A stretch of 64,000 nt of DNA from Strobilurus pachycystidiatus (lineage: Eukaryota > Basidiomycota > Agaricomycetes > Agaricales > Physalacriaceae): the NCBI GenBank assembly GCA_019915135.1, contig JAHLMK010000021.1:124001-188000 (forward strand). The letters are read 5' to 3'. A program made the translations under genes and the position numbers. The stretch's first letter is position 1. Each line of letters begins with the position of its first letter. Below, piece after piece: positions 57,887 through 64,000 of the stretch. The notes beneath the pieces were generated by a model. The model worked only from the letters and a program-made list of their open reading frames with translations, made no database searches and had not been told where the DNA came from.

Positions 57887-59770
57887 ATGTCGCTAAAAGT
57901 CCCCAAAGCGAACGGCCTGCAGCTCTTCAAAGATGGATACAAGGCAGGCGCGATCTGCGTGTATTCTGGCTCGGCTCTGACTGTTTTCGCAGCATCTGCA
58001 AGGCATCGATGATGCTGTTTTGCGCAATATTCAAGCTGTGTCGGAGTTGTCAGACCTTGTCCGCACTAGTTTTGGGCCGAATGGTGCGTGCACGCTGCCG
58101 TGGCGCCGTGGATGGCTGCTGAATGTCTCGAAGGACGGAACAAGCTGATCATCAACCACCTCGGACGACTCTTTGTCACATCCGATGCCGCGACCATCAT
58201 CCGCGAGGTCGAGGTCATACATCCCGCCGCCAAGCTGCTCGTTATGGCGTCCCAGGCGCAGGAGGCAGAGGTGCGCCACATGCCGCTGCCCTACCTATCG
58301 CCCCCGCTTACTTTTCGCTAGATGGGCGACGCGACGAACATGGTCATAATATTTGCCGGCGAGCTGCTCAAGAAGGCCGAGCATCTGCTCATCATGGGCC
58401 TGCATCCCAGTGAAATAATAAAAGGATATGAACTCGCGTGTATCAAGGCGCTGGCCGAACTCGAAAGTGCGTAATCCGATCCATCTGTTGCCAAGTATTC
58501 ATTCTTTGCCACAGAATTATCCACGTTCAGCTTGCCATCACCGCTCACCCACCCTTCCCTTGCTTCCGCTCTCAAACCCGCCATCGCATCCAAGCAGTAT
58601 GGATTTGAAGACACCCTCTCCTCGCTTGTGGCCGAGGCCGCGCTTGCAGTCATGCCCCCCAATCCCAAAAACTTCAACGTCGACAATGTTCGCGTAGTCA
58701 AAATAATGGGCGGCAGCCTTCCGGGTAGCAGGGTCGTCCAGGGTATGGTCTTTGGTCGCGAACCCGAAGGTCAGATCAAGAAGGTTACCAGAGCCAAAGT
58801 CGCCGTCTTCACTTCTGCGCTCGACGTCGCGCAAACAGAGACCAAGGGCACAGTTCTGATCAAGAACGCGGACGAGATGCTCAACTTTACCCGCGGCGAG
58901 GAGCAGCACCTGGAAAAGATATTCAAAGAGATCGCAGACTCTGGCGTCAAGGTCATCATCGCTGGCTCGAGCATCGGCGACCTTGCACTGCACTATCTCA
59001 ACCGCTTCAACATCGCTGTCTTGAAGGTGCTCTCGAAATTCGATCTGCGGAGAGCATGTCGCGTGGTTAACGCGACTCCCCTCGCTCGCATGGGCGCGCC
59101 CACTCCCGATGAAGCTGGATATGTCGACATCTTCGAGACCATAGAGATCGGCGGGGACCGCGTCACTGTCCTGCGCCAGCTATCTGACGGCGACGAGGGC
59201 TTCGACCCCCAGTCACCAGGCGGCCGCTCTCGGATGGCCACCATCGTTCTCCGTGGCGCGACCGCCAACCATCTCGACGACCTCGAGCGCGCTGTCGACG
59301 ACGGCGTCAACGTGATCAAGAGTCTGATGAAGGACGAGCGTTTGGTGCCCGGCGCAGGCGCGTCTGAGCTGGAGCTAGCGAAGAGGATAGAGGTGTACGG
59401 TAACTCGCTGAAGGGACTGGCGCAGCACGCCGTGAAGCGGTATTCGATGGCTCTGGAGGTCGTCCCGCGGACATTGGCGGAGAACGCACTTGGTGGTGCG
59501 GAGGGGAATGAGGTGCTGAGCCGGTTGTGGGCGAAGCACGAGGAGGAGGATGGTGCTGCGTGGGGTGTCGATGTCGAGGCGGAGACGGACGGGACTCTGC
59601 ATTCATCGGAGCACAAGATATACGACTCGCTGGCGGCGAAGACGTGGGCACTCAAGCTCGCGACTGAGGCGGCCGTTTCGGTGCTCAGTGTTGACAGCAT
59701 CATCATGAGCAAACCTGCTGGAGGACCGAAGGTGCCCCAGCAAGCAGGCAACTGGGACGAGGACGACTAG
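57887..59770 (+). CDS. cct8: chaperonin CCT/TRiC theta subunit
   Basis: One of eight subunits of the cytosolic chaperonin ring that folds actin, tubulin and WD proteins with ATP. ATG at 57887 (MSLKVPKANGLQLFKDGYK). Exons continue with HLQGIDDAVLRNIQAVSELS, TSFGPNGRNKLIINHLGRLF, TSDAATIIREVEVIHPAAK, MGDATNMVIIFAGELL, then a long last exon from 58517 (MGGSLPGSRVVQGMVFGREP; PGAGASELELAKRIEVYGNS; VDSIIMSKPAGGPK). The nucleotide-binding GDGT motif is GDAT here. The first intron (57944-57993) appears to start with GC (tacaag|gcaggc) and end in AG; the nearest GT alternative would be only about 34 bp. Stop at 59768. About 530 residues, normal for CCT8. Confidence 0.92.
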
Positions 59771-60338
59771 ATTATAACTAGAGATGTATATTGCAGAATT
59801 GTATCATAATTGACTGGTATACTGGTGGACTTGGGTGAGACAAACGGGCATTTTCAAAATCTCAAAATGGAGGAGATGGAAGCGAGGCGGAGATCAGGAG
59901 CGGTAGCGGGATCTTCAGCTGATTCCAGCTCCGCAGAACCTCAAGAGGACAATGTCGAGCGAGTATGTAGAGGCATTCCGCCGAAGGAATGAAATGCTGG
60001 AAAGGGAGATAGCGCGCCTGTCAGCGTTGCCACAGCCGGTGTATGAAGCAACACGATGGACGGACTTGTCACTTACCGTCTCACGAACTTCGAGATACGA
60101 ATTGCTTCAGACTTTGATGCCTGTGTATCACACGTTTCACATACCCAAGTAGTGACCTTGATTCTAATTGACTTAGGTCTGAGGCCTGAGGCCTGGGGTC
60201 CCGGTGGCGGGACCGACGTATCATCACCTTCCAGATCAGATTTCGTAACAGGTGTTCTGTACATCATTCAATCATGGACGCTTCAGCCATTTACGAACCG
60301 GAATCCTTGATTTTCCCTGCATTCTTCCCACCATCATC
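59771..60338. other. intergenic with a small open frame
   Basis: A plus frame at 59952-60152 reads MSSEYVEAFRRRNEMLEREI and looks like a short coiled coil; an upstream frame (59868, MEEMEARRRSGAVAG) could be spliced to it. They may form a tiny gene of about 90 residues, but there is no family support. Confidence 0.3.
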
Positions 60339-63300
60339 ATGCCAGACGACGAGCAGTGGCAGCTCCCCATGCCCGAAACCTTCGACGATTTCGATATGCT
60401 AAAGCGTGGAGGTCTACACGCATTATTCACGAAATATTCGAGCAACCGGCCTACACGACGAGAGACAGCTGAAGGGAAAGCAGAACGGATGAAGCGAATG
60501 AGAGACGAACTCGTGGAACGCCTGGGAACCGAGTGGCCAACCGTCGATGTCAATGTGAGTACGTTGCCGCAATGTAACGCTTGGACATATTCATAGGGCA
60601 CACAGCCAGCGATACAGAAGTGGCTCTCGATGGCATTGGCGCCATATGGTGCCGATGTTGCAGAGCATGCACCACCGGCCACCCCGCAGAATCTGCTCAT
60701 TTTCGTCGAATTCTTTGACCTACTGTGGACGAGGGGAGCGGCCGACGAGGAACTTGGGAAGAACATGGCTGTCGCGAATGATGCGCTCAAGTTCCTGAAT
60801 GGGAGACGCAAGGAATTGCACCTCGACAGTGTTCTTGCGTTGAGCCAGGTCGTCAAAGTGAAAAAAGAAGAAAACAGCATGCTTTCCGAGCCTCCGGAGA
60901 GCGCGCCTCTGAAGCGGCGCAAGGACGCGTCGTCTGGCAAACCGAGTGTCAAGGGATCGAAGAAGATCGTACTTCCTTCTCCTGCCCCATCTCCCGACAA
61001 GGATACGCGTCTAGTCAAACGCAAACGAGGGCCCCAGGCGCCCACTCCTGATGTCCCCTTAGACTCGCCCACCAACACCACCGTTCAAAGCCGAAAGAGC
61101 TCCAGACAAAGAGAATCGACGTCATCTATAGCCGCGCCTGTCGCTACTGAAGCGCGTAAGCGCAGACGGAACGAGGACAGTCTTGCGTCAGAAACCAACG
61201 GGACACCTTCTAAACGACTCAAAACCTCTACCGCTACAGCCGCCCTCCCTACCCCACCGTCTTCAGCTCCTCCCAAAGGCAAAGGGAAGATGGATCTCTC
61301 TTTTGTGTGTTCGCCAACACAATCCAAGTTGCTTCCTCCACTACCTGCTACATCTCGGCCTCAGCGTGCAGCTGCTAAGAGCCCACATGCTTCCGGCAGC
61401 TCGGGAATGGTCGAAACGACTTCCTCGACGCAGCCGTCCATACGCTTGAACGATGCAGCGGCTCTTTCTCCGCGTTGCCCTGCTATCACAACTCATGGCG
61501 AGTCGCTCAGCCATCCACAGTTTTCTCGTCGCGAATCTATATCTCGGGCCCGCCGTGCACCTTTCAATCCTTCTAGAAGCATAGATGTCAAGGTTGAGAC
61601 AACCCTATCAGTGCAGCACTTCCCTCGAGACGATGCACCAACTCAAATAACACTAGAAGCACACATAGCTCTCCCACAGTCCGATATCTTGCCTTCTTCT
61701 GCAGAAGTAGAGTCGATCCCGTCACTCTCAACAACGCAACAGCTTATACAATTCGACGCGCCGACTCCGCAATCTCAGTATCGTTCGAAAAAGGCGCGCG
61801 AAGTCCGTGGCCATCGTGTGCAGGCGCCTCGCATAGACCCCCCACAGGCCAAACCTCTGCCTACCGCTGCCCCTCCTCGAAAAGCGCTCTCTCGATCCAG
61901 CACCGTTCTAATGGCACTGGAATCGGACTGCGAAGCACCTGCCAAACGCGAAGTGTATCCACATAACCCTCCAGTCTGGGCTCAGGTGTGTCTTGAGTGT
62001 CTTTATCTCAGTCTGCGTTCACTGAGTAGATGATGAATACAGTCTCGTCAAGAAGTCTGTGAAGCCTTCGATCGCTTCCGCAGTTATCAAGGCGGGGTTT
62101 ATTTCACTGAGGGAGTCGCTAAAGGGTATTTTCTGTCAAAATACGCTTCTTTGTCAGTTGAAGGTTTTTTTTGTCCGATTCGCTTTGTTGACTCTCATTC
62201 ACAGGCGAGACGGCTGGTTTCAAGATGGAAAGATCATAATATCGCACGGGTAAGCTCTTCCATTGCTAACGCCTTTACGATATAACCAACGATACTCCCA
62301 AGCGGCGGGAAAGCCGAGAGTCCTTCTCAGTCAAAAGGACGCATGCACAAGAACGCTGCAAGCGATCAGGAAGAGAATGACAAGTCAGTTAGGGCCCTCT
62401 TAAACACCTTTCGGAGAAAAGAGCCCTTGGTGTTATTGGTCGACGACCAGTATAAGCACTTCCCCTTCGATCTGAAGGAGAGCAAGTTCTCGTATGTTAT
62501 CCTTGGGTTCTACTTCATCTCGCATGTCTGGAGTAAGTCTTCCGGCCCCGTCGTAGTAGGGGTACATCAACTGACTCTCGGTGTCGGCAGATGAGTATCA
62601 GCCTGCCACTAATGAGCAAGGTTATGTAGTCCGCTACAAATTCGCCTTCCAATGGTGTGCCAACCAGGTATGCAACTTCCTGGTCGGTCATTCTCGATCT
62701 TACGATCCTTCCGTCGCATCTACAGGCAGAGCCTTGGTGGCTGAAACCTGAAGACTGGTCTGCAGAGGGTCCCGCTACACAGCCTTCCTCGAAAAGCTCG
62801 CCCAAATCGGAACGTAGGCGCCAAGGTGGGAACCGCCTCCATATATTTATTCCTGCACCCCTAAATCCAGGATTAGTTGTGAAGAAAGTACGGGAGACCA
62901 AGATCAAGCATGAACATGAAATCATGTAAGTGGGTGCCGTCGCCTTTGAGATGATACTCAACGTCCCCACAGCGTGCACGATACTCCAGGACTATACACC
63001 CAGTGCCCAGAGTGCAAAAAGGAGTCGCCTAGGGTGTACGAACACTCCTGGATGTGCTTACATTCGTCTTGTCCGAAGTTCTGGACTTGCGCGCTTGCTG
63101 ACCCTGCGCCGACGCAGCTAGTGTACGACAAGGCATTCCTTACACCTTTAGCAGAGCCCGTGCGTCTCCAAGACGGCCTGTCAATATACCCCAGCACACC
63201 GGTTCTCGCCGCGAAGGAGGAGATTGTTGCTACGCAGTATGCTTTCAGCCGAGGATGGCACTGCCGAAATTGTGGACGTCTGTCGTGCAGGTGATGATCT

Positions 63301-64000
63301 TCTCCTCCTCCTCATCGTCGCATCCTCATTCTCTCGATCCTAGGTACCGTTGGATGTGTTGGGAGTGTGTTTACTGTCACGTATGTCGCCGGTGTTCGCT
63401 TGTATACTCATCTCTGAAATCTTCCCGGATTCCAGAACACCTTCGAAGTGCCCATCAAGATACAACCAAGAAATGCGCTTTGTAGAAACGGGGACAAGGT
63501 GAAGTTCGATAACCAAGTATCGAAGTCTTCTGGTGTGTATAACGCTTCCTCTGCTAACTCGATTATCTTTACTGAACTTTCTCAGGTATAGTAAATAACG
63601 GGGCGAAAGCAATCATGCAAGGTTCTGGCTTTTGCCAGACATGGACCTTTCCCAATAATGCGTGCGCTTGAACATGTTTGGTTTGATTTCTTGATTCTGA
63701 CGATCTTTTCTGTCTATAGTGGCAAGATCCATCGCATTCGAGCCAAGATCGTTCTTGTCGCAGACGAAATCTTCAAGGTGTACCAAGAAGAGGCGAAAGC
63801 TGGCAGCCTTGATTTTCGGCGGTGGCCAATGCGAAGGGTATGTGGCGCTCGCTGCGCTATTTTGATCAGCGTTCTTATGTTCCCTTCCTAATAATAGCAC
63901 AAATGTACGCACACACTCTGATGTCCGGTCGGTGCTAAAGATAGGTGTATAACATAGGTCGGGGTAATCTCCTCACGCACTACTTCTCGCATAACTGTAA
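60339..64000 (+). CDS. AlkB-like 2OG-Fe(II) dioxygenase with zinc ribbons, 3' end cut by window
   Basis: ATG at 60339 (MPDDEQWQLPMPETFDDFDM). Exon 2 (from 60597) codes for a helical region (NLLIFVEFFDLLWTRG) and then about 350 low-complexity, Ser/Pro/Lys-rich residues with nuclear-localisation-like KRKRGPQ and RKRRRNE. From 62042 exons code for a conserved globular part: EAFDRFRSYQGGVYFTEGVA, GWFQDGKIIISHG, LLVDDQYKHFPFDLKESKFS, GFYFISHVW. Then come zinc-binding segments CPECKKESPRVYEHSWMCLH and GWHCRNCGRLSCRYRWMCWE / CVYC, and the beginning of the dioxygenase domain (GKIHRIRAKIVLVADEIFKV; FRRWPMRR; GNLLTHYFSHNC). This order is that of basidiomycete AlkB-like Fe(II)/2-oxoglutarate dioxygenases; the iron-binding HxD...H would lie beyond the window. 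Substrate (DNA or RNA methyl groups, or protein) is unknown. Confidence 0.7.

Overview
The window looks like nuclear DNA of an agaricomycete (mushroom-forming basidiomycete). Reasons: nearly every gene is split by many 45-70 bp introns with GT...AG ends and CTRAY-like branch sites; genes sit on both strands without operons; and several families typical of basidiomycetes occur (DUF6534, DUF6535, DUF6593, a GH16 glucanase with EIDILE, a PDR-type ABC transporter, a zinc-ribbon AlkB-like dioxygenase). No rRNA, convincing tRNA, CRISPR array or prokaryotic signal was seen. Gene models below were assembled by hand from reading frames and splice motifs, so exon edges are proposals. || Left part (1-14 kb): a small coiled-coil gene, an unknown five-exon gene (3300-4545), a delta-9 fatty acid desaturase with a C-terminal cytochrome b5 domain (5704-7221, minus) that carries a one-base frameshift, a long gene-poor stretch, then a DUF6534 membrane protein (minus). 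|| 14.4-29.4 kb, gene-dense: cytochrome P450, alpha/beta hydrolase and nitrilase next to each other (a possible small metabolic neighbourhood), transcription elongation factor TFIIS, a Fic-domain (AMPylase-type) protein, a DUF6535 relic, a striking J-domain/ankyrin/coiled-coil/double CCCH zinc-finger fusion (24378-27256), and a TMEM198-like (DUF4203) membrane protein. || 29.5-38.2 kb, repeat-rich: a tandem duplication with a period of about 2.36 kb carries two copies of an unknown gene, one broken by an in-frame TAG and the other with an expanded 21-bp heptad repeat. An NCS1 purine/cytosine permease follows. Immediately after its stop codon lies a 1.7 kb Mutator-like non-autonomous element with terminal inverted repeats and an 11-bp flanking direct repeat. 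|| 38.4-64 kb: GH16 endo-beta-glucanase, DUF6593 protein, ubiquitin-conjugating enzyme Ubc4, a proline-rich RRM-like protein, a frame-broken NmrA-like reductase, a complete PDR-type ABC transporter divergent from CCT8 (chaperonin theta subunit), and an AlkB-like 2OG-Fe(II) dioxygenase gene cut by the window end. || Three conserved genes (desaturase, NmrA-like, ABC transporter) show small frameshifts at or near homopolymer or dinucleotide runs. Either the assembly has residual indel errors or these genes are decaying. Two likely GC-AG introns (P450 haem loop, CCT8 exon 1) are also visible.
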